Positions 8,149 through 16,266 of a stretch of DNA of 64,000 nucleotides are shown here, one piece after another (within the stretch, counting starts at the first letter, position 1; each line of letters begins with the position of its first letter). The stretch spans positions 62,001 through 126,000 of the forward strand of contig CAXXHN010000002.1 of the NCBI GenBank assembly GCA_963663735.2, in the 5' to 3' direction. Made by a program: the position numbers and the translations under genes. This stretch comes from G963663735 sp963663735 (GTDB lineage: Bacteria; Acidobacteriota; UBA6911; RPQK01; JAPXNP01). A model generated the notes under the pieces. That model worked only from the letters and a program-made list of their open reading frames with translations. It did no database searches and had not been told where the DNA came from.

Positions 8149-9357
8149 TTGAACAGTAAAACAGAATCCCCAGGTACAACCTGGATAAAACGTTTATTGA
8201 GTTTTGGCTTTTTGATTATAGCCATGATCATATCCGGTTGGTTGATTCTCGAAAGCCAGAAGGATGTGACAGCTGCAACACAGGGAAGAGGTGGTTCTGG
8301 ACGTCCTGTAGCTGAAATTCCGCTGGTTCAGGTCCAGGAAGTTAAGGAAGGGAATGTAAACCAGTCCAGGGAATATATTGGCAGGGTGGAAGCAATAGAT
8401 TCTGTTGACCTGATGGCCAGGGTCTCTGGCTTCCTGGAATCAATAAATTTTGAAGAAGGCCGTTTTGTCAAAGCCGGTGACATTATGTTCACCATAGAAA
8501 AAGCTAAATATCTGGCTGAGATTGAATCCAAGAAAGGATCGATTGCCCAGATAGAAGCAAACATCATTGAGGCGGAAAAATACCTGGAAAGACTGAAGTC
8601 GGCGAGCCAGGGGAGTGTTCCTGAAAAAGACATTGAGGCTGCCCAAAGGGATGTGGACTACTTTCAGGCTCAGCTGGTCTCGGCAAGAGCCAGCCTGGAC
8701 ATGGCTGAAATCGATCTGAGTTATACGACCGTGAGAGCTCCCATGTCAGGAAGGATTACCAAAAAGAACTATTCAGTTGGAGATTATGTCGGGCTGAATT
8801 CAGGGACCATCGCCACCATCGTACAGTTCAGTCCGATCCGGGTGGTGTCCTCCATGAGCGAAGTAGACTACCTGAACCTGATGGAGCGAACAGGTTATTC
8901 CCCGGAAAATGAATTCAGTCCTGGATTGCGGCTTCCTAACGGCAGTCTTTTCAAGGGAAAAGGCAAATGGGATTTTGCCAATACAGAAATAGATACCTCA
9001 ACCGGTACGATTTCTTTACGTTCGAGGTACTTGAATCCAGATGGGCTATTGATTCCGGGTGGGTATGTGACAGTCGTAATGTCTGCCATCAAGGATGAAA
9101 TACTCCCACTGGTGCCTCAGGTCGCTGTATCTGAAGGTCGTGACGGCAGCTATGTCTTTGTAGTCGGAGAAGACGAAACAGCAGAGATGCGACTTATCAA
9201 GAAAAGATCAGTTCTTGGTACTGACTGGATAGTCGAAGATGGAATTGAGCCCGGTGAAACGGTTATCGTGCAGGGTATCCAGAAAGTCAGTAACGGGCAG
9301 GCCGTTAAAATCTCCGGCAGCAGGCCGGATATGGACCTGACAGCTGGGGGTAAATAA
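8149..9357 (+). CDS. RND efflux periplasmic adaptor (MexA/AcrA-like)
   Basis: Periplasmic membrane-fusion protein linking the inner-membrane RND pump to the outer-membrane channel. A single N-terminal hydrophobic helix (about residues 15-35) anchors it. It is followed by a barrel-sandwich/lipoyl half (DLMARVSGFLESINFEEG), a coiled-coil hairpin with many Glu/Lys/Ala residues, the second lipoyl half (TVRAPMSGRI) and beta-barrel domains. The start is a TTG at 8149 with AGGGAG eight bases upstream; a TTG at 8110 in frame would add 13 residues. It is first in a MFP-RND-OMF operon, with the pump gene two bases downstream. Substrates cannot be predicted from sequence. Confidence 0.92.
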   Translation: MNSKTESPGTTWIKRLLSFGFLIIAMIISGWLILESQKDVTAATQGRGGSGRPVAEIPLVQVQEVKEGNVNQSREYIGRVEAIDSVDLMARVSGFLESINFEEGRFVKAGDIMFTIEKAKYLAEIESKKGSIAQIEANIIEAEKYLERLKSASQGSVPEKDIEAAQRDVDYFQAQLVSARASLDMAEIDLSYTTVRAPMSGRITKKNYSVGDYVGLNSGTIATIVQFSPIRVVSSMSEVDYLNLMERTGYSPENEFSPGLRLPNGSLFKGKGKWDFANTEIDTSTGTISLRSRYLNPDGLLIPGGYVTVVMSAIKDEILPLVPQVAVSEGRDGSYVFVVGEDETAEMRLIKKRSVLGTDWIVEDGIEPGETVIVQGIQKVSNGQAVKISGSRPDMDLTAGGK

Positions 9358-9359
9358 GA

Positions 9360-12300
9360 ATGTTTTCTGCTCATTTTATAAAGCGTCCTCGCCTGGCAAT
9401 GGTCATATCCCTGGTTATAACCCTGGCTGGTGTGGTTGCGATTTTCAATATTCCGGTTCTCCAGTATCCTGAGGTTACACCTCCCACCATCAGCGTTAGA
9501 GCTTCCTATCCCGGAGCCAGTGCCCAGGTGGTTTCAGATGCGGTAGCTGCGCCGATTGAAGAAGTTGTGAACGGCGTTGAAGGCATGCTTTACATGTCCT
9601 CTTCCTCAAGCGACGGAGGTTACTCCCTTTCCATCACTTTTGATGTAGGTACCGATAAAGACATAGCCATGGTCAAGGTACAGAACCGGGTGCAGCGGGC
9701 CAACAATAAACTGCCGGCGGAAGTCAGGCAGCAAGCTGTAAATGTATCTTCCCGGTCCGGCGATATGCTGGGGATGTTCACGTTTTATTCTCCCGGAGGA
9801 ACTCACGACCAGCTTTTTGTCGGCACCTATCTTGATGACAAGGTTAAGGATGTAATCGCCCGCGTGGAAGGGGTAAGTGATGTAGGTATCATGGGTCCCA
9901 GTAAATTCAGCATGAGGATCTGGATTGATCCTGACAGGCTGACAGCTTACGGAATTGATGCCAGCGACGTATCTTCGGCGATCCTTAACCAGAATATCCA
10001 GGCCGCTGCCGGTTCAATTGGATCGACTCCTTCTGATGATTCGCAGATGCTGCAGTTCAGTATCAGGGCGACCGGGAGGATGCAGAACGTTGAGGAGTTC
10101 GAAAACATTATTCTCCGAACCAATGACGACGGAGGGATCATTTACCTGAAGGATATCGCCAGGATAGAACTTGGCGCCCAGACCTACAGCGCCGGAGCCT
10201 CCTTCAATGGAATGCCGGCCGTGGGCATGCGGCTTACCCAGCTTCCTGGAGCCAATGCGCTGGACACCATTGAAAAGGTGAATGTCGAGTTGGAGAGACT
10301 TGCCCAATATTTCCCTGAAGATTTTGCTTACGAGTCTGCCTATGACCCGACTAAGTTCATCCGTACGGCCCTGACAGAAATCATTACAACCCTTCTCCTT
10401 ACCTTTTTCCTGGTGGTAATGGTTACTTTTGTCTTTCTCCAGGACTGGAGGTCCACTCTCATACCTGCCCTTACCATTCCGGTATCTCTTATCGGTACAT
10501 TTTCAGTATTGCTGGCCATGGGATACAGTATCAATACCCTTACGCTTTTCGCGCTGGTGCTTGCCATCGGGGTAGTTGTGGATGACGCCATTGTTGTCGT
10601 AGAGAATGTGCAGCGTCTGATTGAAACTGAACACCTTGATCCGAGAGCTGCGACTTGGAAGGCCATGAAACAGGTGTCCAGTGCTGTTATCGCCACCACC
10701 CTGGTACTGCTGGCCATTTTTGTCCCGATCGGTTTTATCTCCGGGATTACCGGAAAGATTTATCAGCAGTTCGCAGTAACCATTTCCACTGCTGTGTCCA
10801 TTTCCACACTGAATGCCTTGACTCTCAGTCCGGCGCTCTGTTCCATTTTGCTGAAGCCTCACCGGAAAAAGAAGTTTTCTTTCTTTGGATGGTTTAACTG
10901 GAGTCTGGACCACCTGAGAAATTTTTACGTTTATTCAGCGACCTGGCTGGTCCGTCATCTGCCCGTTTCAGTCGGCCTTCTCCTGATGGTATCTGCCTCG
11001 GCCTGGCTCCTTTTTTCCAACCACCCGGTAAGCTTTTTGCCCTCTGAAGACCAGGGGTCGTTGTTTGTTGATGTCCAGCTTCCTGAAAATGCCACCCAGT
11101 CCAGGACTCTCGCGGTCATGAACGAGTTTTACGAAAAGGCACATACCGTTCCCGGGGTTGAAAAGATGATGACTGTTGTCGGCTTCAGCATGCTTGGAGG
11201 TGGTGGAGATAATAGCGGAATGGCTTTTGTCCAACTGGAACACTGGGATGTCCGTAAAACACCGGAAACCCAGGTTGACGCCATTATTGAGAACCTGAAC
11301 AAGGTAGCCGCGACAATACCGGGTGCCCGGATCAGGCCCTTTAACCAGCCCGCTATTCGAGGGCTGGGTGCTACCGGAGGTATGGACTTCCGGCTGCAGG
11401 CAGCACAGGGACAATCATCTGAAGAACTGGCTGAGGCTTTGGATCAATTTCTTGAGGCCGCTAACCAGGATCCAGCTGTAGCCCGGGCATTCAGTACCTA
11501 CAGAGCAAGTACTCCCCAGCTTTACCTCAATGTAAACCGGGTCAAGGCTGAAATGCTGGATGTACCGGTGGGAAGAGTTTTTTCAACACTGCAGGCCATC
11601 ATGGGCTCACGTTATGTTAATGACTTCAATCTGAACAGCAGGGTGTACCAGGTCAAAGTCCAGGCTGATTCACCCTACCGCAGCCAGCTGAAAGACATAA
11701 CCGATGTATACGTACAGGGAAATAAGGGAAACATGGTGCCGCTGACTACCCTGGTGGATGTCACTACCATCCTGGCTCCCCAGTCTATTGAGAGATACAA
11801 CATGTATCCCTCAGTAAGGGTCAATGCTGAAGTTGCTCCTGGTTTGAGTTCCAGTGAAGGAATGGATGGAATGGACCGGGCCATGAAAAAAGGCGCTCCA
11901 GAGGGATTCCTATATGAATGGTCGGGATTGAGCTATCAGGAAAGAGCCAATGAAGGACAGGTGATTATCCTGGTTGTTATGGCTATGGTCTTCGGATTTC
12001 TGTTCCTGGTCGGACAGTATGAAAGCTGGACCATTCCGATTCCGGTTATGCTTTCCATTGCTGTAGCTGCTCTGGGTGCCATGATAGCCCTCAAAATAAC
12101 CAACATTCCCCTGAGCATATATGCCCAGTTGGGGCTTATCCTCCTTGTAGGCCTGGCCAGCAAAAACGCTATTCTTATTGTTGAGTTTGCCAAAACAGAG
12201 AGGGAGCATTCCCATTCCATTATTGAATCAGCGGCCAAAGCCGCCAGGATCAGGTATCGTGCTGTTCTCATGACAGCCTTTTCCTTTATCCTGGGAGTTC

Positions 12301-12524
12301 TTCCGATGGTGCTGGCGACCGGTGCCGGAGCTGTAGGCAGGCGTCATATCGGTACCACCGTATTTGGAGGTATGATAGCTGCCGCCATTTTTGGGGTGGT
12401 ATTGACTCCGTCACTGTGGGCCCTCTTTCAGACAGTCCGGGAAAAAGTTAAAACCTGGATGCATATGAAAACTACTGTGGGAATCCTTGATGAGGATGAC
12501 GGCTTGCCGCAGGAAAATGAATGA
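9360..12524 (+). CDS. RND multidrug efflux permease (AcrB/MexB-like, HAE1)
   Basis: Inner-membrane proton antiporter of 1,054 aa, trimeric in this family, exporting hydrophobic compounds through the adaptor and outer-membrane channel. The first helix begins FIKRPRLAMVISLV. The proton-relay aspartates lie in GVVVDDAIVVVEN (Asp408 and Asp409), and the relay lysine in ASKNAILIVEFAK (Lys935), matching AcrB positions. Two large periplasmic loops follow helices 1 and 7, as expected. Full length and intact. Its last codons overlap the outer-membrane factor gene by ATGA, indicating translational coupling. Drug, dye or bile-salt export is typical of the family; the real substrate is unknown. Confidence 0.96.
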   Translation: MFSAHFIKRPRLAMVISLVITLAGVVAIFNIPVLQYPEVTPPTISVRASYPGASAQVVSDAVAAPIEEVVNGVEGMLYMSSSSSDGGYSLSITFDVGTDKDIAMVKVQNRVQRANNKLPAEVRQQAVNVSSRSGDMLGMFTFYSPGGTHDQLFVGTYLDDKVKDVIARVEGVSDVGIMGPSKFSMRIWIDPDRLTAYGIDASDVSSAILNQNIQAAAGSIGSTPSDDSQMLQFSIRATGRMQNVEEFENIILRTNDDGGIIYLKDIARIELGAQTYSAGASFNGMPAVGMRLTQLPGANALDTIEKVNVELERLAQYFPEDFAYESAYDPTKFIRTALTEIITTLLLTFFLVVMVTFVFLQDWRSTLIPALTIPVSLIGTFSVLLAMGYSINTLTLFALVLAIGVVVDDAIVVVENVQRLIETEHLDPRAATWKAMKQVSSAVIATTLVLLAIFVPIGFISGITGKIYQQFAVTISTAVSISTLNALTLSPALCSILLKPHRKKKFSFFGWFNWSLDHLRNFYVYSATWLVRHLPVSVGLLLMVSASAWLLFSNHPVSFLPSEDQGSLFVDVQLPENATQSRTLAVMNEFYEKAHTVPGVEKMMTVVGFSMLGGGGDNSGMAFVQLEHWDVRKTPETQVDAIIENLNKVAATIPGARIRPFNQPAIRGLGATGGMDFRLQAAQGQSSEELAEALDQFLEAANQDPAVARAFSTYRASTPQLYLNVNRVKAEMLDVPVGRVFSTLQAIMGSRYVNDFNLNSRVYQVKVQADSPYRSQLKDITDVYVQGNKGNMVPLTTLVDVTTILAPQSIERYNMYPSVRVNAEVAPGLSSSEGMDGMDRAMKKGAPEGFLYEWSGLSYQERANEGQVIILVVMAMVFGFLFLVGQYESWTIPIPVMLSIAVAALGAMIALKITNIPLSIYAQLGLILLVGLASKNAILIVEFAKTEREHSHSIIESAAKAARIRYRAVLMTAFSFILGVLPMVLATGAGAVGRRHIGTTVFGGMIAAAIFGVVLTPSLWALFQTVREKVKTWMHMKTTVGILDEDDGLPQENE

Positions 12525-13987
12525 ACAGGGAATATAGATCCAAAATGAAAGAATTCCTTAAAAACAAATATATTGTTGCTTTACTCCTGCTTGTTTTCTT
12601 CGGGGGATGCCGGGTAGTTGGCCCTGACTATACCCGTCCGGAAATCAACGTGCCTAACCAATGGCCTTCTGCTGTTGATTCTCAGGACGCAAGCCGGCTC
12701 ACTCCAGAAGCCCTTGCTGAATGGTGGACCACCCTGGATGACCCTGTTCTTGCCAGCCTGGTGGATCGGGCCATGTCCAATAACAAGGATCTCAGGATTG
12801 CCCTGACCAGGATCAGGCAGGCCCGGGCCAGCCTGGGTATTGCGGAAAAGCAGCGCGACCCCTCAGTAACAGGTTCCGCCCAGTACCGAAGGACCCAGTC
12901 CGGGACCCCTAACAGTGAAAATGATGATCCCTTCCTGTTTACATCAGGCAGTGATTATTATGATATCGGCTTTGATGCGTCATGGGAAGCCGACCTTTTC
13001 GGTAAAAAGTACCGCAACATTGAAGCCGCGGTCGCGGACCTTCAGTCCAATGAGGAAGGTTTGCGCAGTGTCCTGGTAAGCCTGGTTTCAGAAACCGCCA
13101 TTAATTATGTGCGGCTTCGCACCTACCAGCAGCAGCTGGAGATTGTTAATCGCAATTTGGCACTTCAGGAAAGGGTTCTGGAAGTTCTGGAAGCGCAGTC
13201 CGCAGCCGGGCTGATCAGCTCTTTGCAGGTCCAGCAGTCGCGGTATAATATTGAAAACACCCGCTCCAGGCTTCCGGGTTACAGGATCAGTATAGAAGAA
13301 ACATTAAATACCCTTGCCATTCTGTTAGGTGAAATGCCGGGAAGCCTTCACCAGGAACTTCAGGACCCAGGTCCCGTTCCCGTACCTGGTGTGGAGATCG
13401 CCATTGGCATTCCTGCCGATATCCTGCGCAGGAGGCCTGATATCCGGATGGCTGAAAGGGAGCTTGCCGCCCAGACCGCAAGGATAGGTGTGGCCACAGC
13501 TGAACTCTATCCTTCCTTCAGCTTGAGCGGCTCTCTCGGCATGACTGCCGGATCGCTGAACAGTTTCTTTTCTGATGACAGCCCGGGAATCAGCATAATT
13601 CCGTTTATCAGCGTCCCGCTGTTTAACCGGGATAAGATCCGGGACCAGATCGAGGTCCAGAACGCCATACAGGAGCGGTATTTTATCCAATATGAAACTT
13701 CTGTACTGGACGCTATCAAGGAAGTCAGGGACGCGGTAATGGCTTATGGCGAGGAGCAGAAGCGGTACTTAACCCTGGAAAAGGGTGCGGTAGAGGCTCG
13801 TATCGCCCTGGATATTGCCGATGAGCAGTTCAGGAGCGGGCTTGTAACCTTCATCAATGTGCTGGACGCCCAGCGGGCACTGCTTTCATTTGAAGAAACG
13901 CAGATAAGCAGCAAGGGTGCTATCACCCAGGACCTGATCCGCCTCTACAAAGCCCTGGGCGGGGGCTGGGACCCGGCGAATATTTAG
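12521..13987 (+). CDS. RND efflux outer-membrane lipoprotein (OprM/NodT family)
   Basis: TolC-like trimeric channel, third gene of the efflux operon. At 488 aa it has a signal sequence ending in a lipobox (VFFGGC, Cys30), followed by VVGPDYTRP, the classic start of mature NodT-family proteins. Two repeated outer-membrane-efflux domains follow (about 75-270 and 280-475), with GIPADILRRRPDI in the linker, another family hallmark. AGGA lies six bases before ATG 12521, which overlaps the stop of the pump gene. A strong hairpin at 14022-14054 closes the operon. Confidence 0.95.
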   Translation: MNREYRSKMKEFLKNKYIVALLLLVFFGGCRVVGPDYTRPEINVPNQWPSAVDSQDASRLTPEALAEWWTTLDDPVLASLVDRAMSNNKDLRIALTRIRQARASLGIAEKQRDPSVTGSAQYRRTQSGTPNSENDDPFLFTSGSDYYDIGFDASWEADLFGKKYRNIEAAVADLQSNEEGLRSVLVSLVSETAINYVRLRTYQQQLEIVNRNLALQERVLEVLEAQSAAGLISSLQVQQSRYNIENTRSRLPGYRISIEETLNTLAILLGEMPGSLHQELQDPGPVPVPGVEIAIGIPADILRRRPDIRMAERELAAQTARIGVATAELYPSFSLSGSLGMTAGSLNSFFSDDSPGISIIPFISVPLFNRDKIRDQIEVQNAIQERYFIQYETSVLDAIKEVRDAVMAYGEEQKRYLTLEKGAVEARIALDIADEQFRSGLVTFINVLDAQRALLSFEETQISSKGAITQDLIRLYKALGGGWDPANI

Positions 13988-14021
13988 TTCTTCGGGCAGG
14001 ACCGCAACATTTGTCAGATGC

Positions 14022-14054
14022 AGAAGGTGGAGATTTCGATGGTCTCCACCTTCT
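14022..14054 (+). terminator. Hairpin terminator of the efflux operon
   Basis: A perfect 12-bp stem: AGAAGGTGGAGA (14022-14033) pairs with TCTCCACCTTCT (14043-14054) around a 9-base loop, followed by a moderately T-rich tail. It lies 35 bases after the outer-membrane factor stop and inside the 5' end of the longest possible hydrolase frame. Confidence 0.65.
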
Positions 14055-14074
14055 TCTATTTCGGGCTTTCTAAT

Positions 14075-14725
14075 ATGTTCTCTCCATTGAAAAACTCCAT
14101 AACCATTCTCGTCCATGGCTTTAATAAAAACAGCCGGGACATGGCCTTCCTGGAAAAAGGCTTGGGTGAATCAGGGTTTGCCACCATTTCAGTGGATCTT
14201 CCGGCCAGGTTCGGGACGATGGACGCCTGCGTAAAAGCCTTGCATCTCCAGGTCAGGAATGAGATTGGGGAATACCAAACAGTGAATTTTGTGGCCCACA
14301 GCATGGGCGGCTTGATCACCAGGTTCTATATCAACCATGTTCAGTTGGCCGGTGTAGGAAAATGCGTGTTTATCGCTACCCCTCACAATGGTTCCAGACT
14401 GGCTGGTCTTGCCGGCAGGGTTCCTTTTTACTCCAGGATTTTTCAGACACTAAATCCCATTCTGCCCGGTTCTGGTTTTGAGCCTCCACCCCTTCCAGAA
14501 GGTACCAGGTTGGGCTTGATTGCGGGAAATAATGACAGGAGTTTACTGGGCAGGATGTTCCTTTCAGAGCAGAATGACGGCCGGATCGAAGTGTCCTCGG
14601 TAGAATCCAAAGATGCTGATGAATTTATAGTCCTTCCCTACGGACACAAGGACATACACCACCAGCAGGAGACTCTGGCCCTGGTCAGTAATTTCCTGCA
14701 GAAGGGAACTTTCGTTAATTCCTGA
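14075..14725 (+). CDS. Alpha/beta hydrolase, lipase/esterase-like
   Basis: Probable cytoplasmic serine hydrolase of 216 aa resembling bacterial triacylglycerol lipase/PGAP1-like proteins. It has the oxyanion-hole start ILVHGF (residues 11-16), the nucleophile elbow AHSMGG (Ser76), ATPHNGS at 101-107, an acidic NDG (Asp168) and a late histidine in YGHKD (His191), giving a plausible triad. The frame is open back to 14018, but that upstream part overlaps the terminator hairpin of the previous operon, so ATG 14075 is preferred. No signal peptide is evident. The substrate is unknown. Confidence 0.82.
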   Translation: MFSPLKNSITILVHGFNKNSRDMAFLEKGLGESGFATISVDLPARFGTMDACVKALHLQVRNEIGEYQTVNFVAHSMGGLITRFYINHVQLAGVGKCVFIATPHNGSRLAGLAGRVPFYSRIFQTLNPILPGSGFEPPPLPEGTRLGLIAGNNDRSLLGRMFLSEQNDGRIEVSSVESKDADEFIVLPYGHKDIHHQQETLALVSNFLQKGTFVNS

Positions 14726-14831
14726 TCCCATCCGTTATTTGAGGCTGGGTCTTTCGCTGAGAGCCCCCGGTTTATCTAAATCCAAGTTTAAATTATTTCT
14801 GCAATAAATTTTGACCTGGTGCAGTTCAAAC

Positions 14832-14859
14832 TTGAAGTGTACACATATATGTGTATAAA
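14832..14859 (+). promoter_or_regulatory. hicAB promoter with palindromic operator
   Basis: TTGAAG (14832-14837), 16-base spacer, TATAAA (14854-14859). A perfect 16-bp palindrome TACACATATATGTGTA at 14840-14855 fills the spacer and enters the -10 box, as expected for an operator bound by HicB. The ATG of hicA is only six bases after the -10 box, so the mRNA may be leaderless. Confidence 0.6.
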
Positions 14860-14864
14860 ATTTC

Positions 14865-15041
14865 ATGAAACGTAAAGAAGTGGAGAGAAGGTTTCGCCGC
14901 GCGGGATGGATTTTGGTACGCCACGGCGGGTCTCATGACATCTGGTCAGATGGTGAAAGAGAAATTGTCCTGCCCCGGCATAATGAGATTAACGAGATCT
15001 TAGCCAAGTACCTCATCAGGGAAGCAGATGGAAAACAATAA
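14865..15041 (+). CDS. hicA: HicA-type toxin (mRNA interferase)
   Basis: Small ribonuclease toxin of 58 aa, the normal size for HicA. In this family it cleaves mRNA and is held inactive by HicB. It has the double-stranded-RNA-binding-like fold signature: KRKEVERRFRRAGW at the start, then HGGSHDIWS, where the histidine in GSH is the catalytic residue of the family, and a C-terminal LPRHNEINEILAKYLIRE helix region. No ribosome-binding site precedes the ATG. The stop overlaps the hicB start (TAATG), giving tight coupling. Confidence 0.88.
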   Translation: MKRKEVERRFRRAGWILVRHGGSHDIWSDGEREIVLPRHNEINEILAKYLIREADGKQ

Positions 15042-15496
15042 TGCGATTTGCGGGCAGAATTTTTAAAAACGGTCAGTTCTGGGTAATTGAAGTGCCTGTT
15101 CTGGGGGTTATGACCCAGGGCCGAACTAAAAAAGAAGCTTTCGAAATGATAGCTGATGCCATTGAATCCCTGGTTAATAAACCGGGCTTCAGAATTGAGG
15201 TATTTGCCGGTAAGGGAGACTACTTTGAAATAGGGTCCTCAGATCAGGGAGTGCTGACTGCTTTCCTGCTGCGCCGCCAACGACTAAAGCAAGGTCTTTC
15301 TTTAGAAGAAGTCACCAGGGTGTTGGGAGCAAAATCACACAACGCCTATGCCCGTTATGAACAGGGCAAATCTGTACCAACGATATCAAAATTTTATCAG
15401 TTGCTCTCAGCGGTATCTCCCAGTAGTTTTGTTCTGGCAGAAAGTCAGGATGCTGTAGTTAAAAAAGTGAAAAGGAAATTGACCCCAACCAGCTGA
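15041..15496 (+). CDS. hicB: HicB-type antitoxin with XRE-like HTH
   Basis: Antitoxin of 151 aa. The N-terminal partial RNase-H-like HicB domain (about 1-70) includes WVIEVPVLGVMTQGRTKKEA, which in this family plugs the HicA active site. The C-terminal helix-turn-helix (about 80-130, LRRQRLKQGLSLEEV, then NAYARYEQGKSVPTI) is XRE-like and probably binds the palindrome at 14840-14855 for autoregulation. The start overlaps the hicA stop. The tail is lysine-rich. Confidence 0.88.
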   Translation: MRFAGRIFKNGQFWVIEVPVLGVMTQGRTKKEAFEMIADAIESLVNKPGFRIEVFAGKGDYFEIGSSDQGVLTAFLLRRQRLKQGLSLEEVTRVLGAKSHNAYARYEQGKSVPTISKFYQLLSAVSPSSFVLAESQDAVVKKVKRKLTPTS

Positions 15497-15544
15497 TATC
15501 CGGTCAGCCAGTCTCCGGAGCCAGGGCCACTGACACCCCGTCCT

Positions 15545-15596
15545 GTCCACTGAGTCCACAAGGTCCATGAAGTCCATTGGGGCCATGCTCGTCCAT
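15545..15596 (+). repeat. Degenerate 9-bp tandem repeat (GTCCANNNN)
   Basis: GTCCAC at 15545 and 15554, GTCCAT at 15563 and 15572, and the variant GGCCAT at 15581 fall at exact 9-bp steps; another GTCCAT follows at 15591, one base out of register. It lies between hicB and the stop of the minus-strand corrinoid gene, outside both reading frames. Confidence 0.7.
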
Positions 15597-15609
15597 GAAA
15601 GCCGGTGCC

Positions 15610-16230
15610 TTACCCCAACGCCCTCTCCACCGCAGCTACCGCCGCGTTGGCGTCCTTGCCAAAGCCGTCTGCACCGATTTCGTCAGCATAGTTCTGGGTT
15701 ACGGGAGCTCCTCCGATCAGAACTCTGACCCTGGGATTCTCCCTGAAATGATCAACAACAGTTTTCATGTAAGGCATGGTTGTAGTGAGCAGAGCACTAC
15801 AGAGAACAGCCTTGGCTCCATTCCGGACAGCTGCGTCGAATTTCTCCACATCACAGTTTACGCCCAGATCCATTACCTCGAACCCTGCACCTTTCAGCAT
15901 GATTCCCACAAGGTTTTTCCCGATGTCGTGCAGGTCACCCTTGACGGTTCCGATACAGACCCTGCCCGCAGGCTCGTATCCACTCTGAACCAGGAGAGGT
16001 TCGATTATATTCAGGCCCGTCTGCATGGCTCGGGCGGCAATCAGCATGTCAGGCACGTAAGCGTCATTCCGCGAAAACCTGTTGCCCATTTCCCGCATGG
16101 CCGGAATCATGGATTCGTTGAGCAGGTCGACCGGTTTAATCCCTTCTGCCAGCAATGCTGACACCGTACCTTCAACTGATGAGCGATCTCCTCCGCATAT
16201 GGAATCAAATAACTGCTGGTTAAAAGCCAT
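15610..16230 (-). CDS. Corrinoid (B12-binding) protein of methyltransferase system
   Basis: Cobamide-carrying protein of 206 aa, like MtaC/MtbC/MttC or the B12-binding part of MetH. An N-terminal helical cap (1-85) is followed by a Rossmann-like B12 domain with DLHDIG at residues 99-104, whose His101 is the lower cobalt ligand. SALLTT at about 145-150 and a GG near 173 contact the cofactor tail in this family. Such proteins shuttle methyl groups between two methyltransferases, but no cognate methyltransferase lies nearby, so the methyl donor is unknown. Downstream and co-directional with lpxD (36 bases apart), but functionally unrelated. Confidence 0.9.
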   Translation of the reverse strand: MAFNQQLFDSICGGDRSSVEGTVSALLAEGIKPVDLLNESMIPAMREMGNRFSRNDAYVPDMLIAARAMQTGLNIIEPLLVQSGYEPAGRVCIGTVKGDLHDIGKNLVGIMLKGAGFEVMDLGVNCDVEKFDAAVRNGAKAVLCSALLTTTMPYMKTVVDHFRENPRVRVLIGGAPVTQNYADEIGADGFGKDANAAVAAVERALG

Positions 16231-16266
16231 AACTAGTTTCTCCGCTTTTTAATGTCGATTTCCTGT

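Noticed and set aside
15545..15596. CRISPR array
   Set aside because: The 9-bp period without spacers of 30-40 bases and no cas genes rule it out.
15577..16161. 194-codon plus-strand frame opposite the corrinoid gene
   Set aside because: Shadow of a well-supported minus-strand gene; composition has many Cys/His typical of antisense frames.
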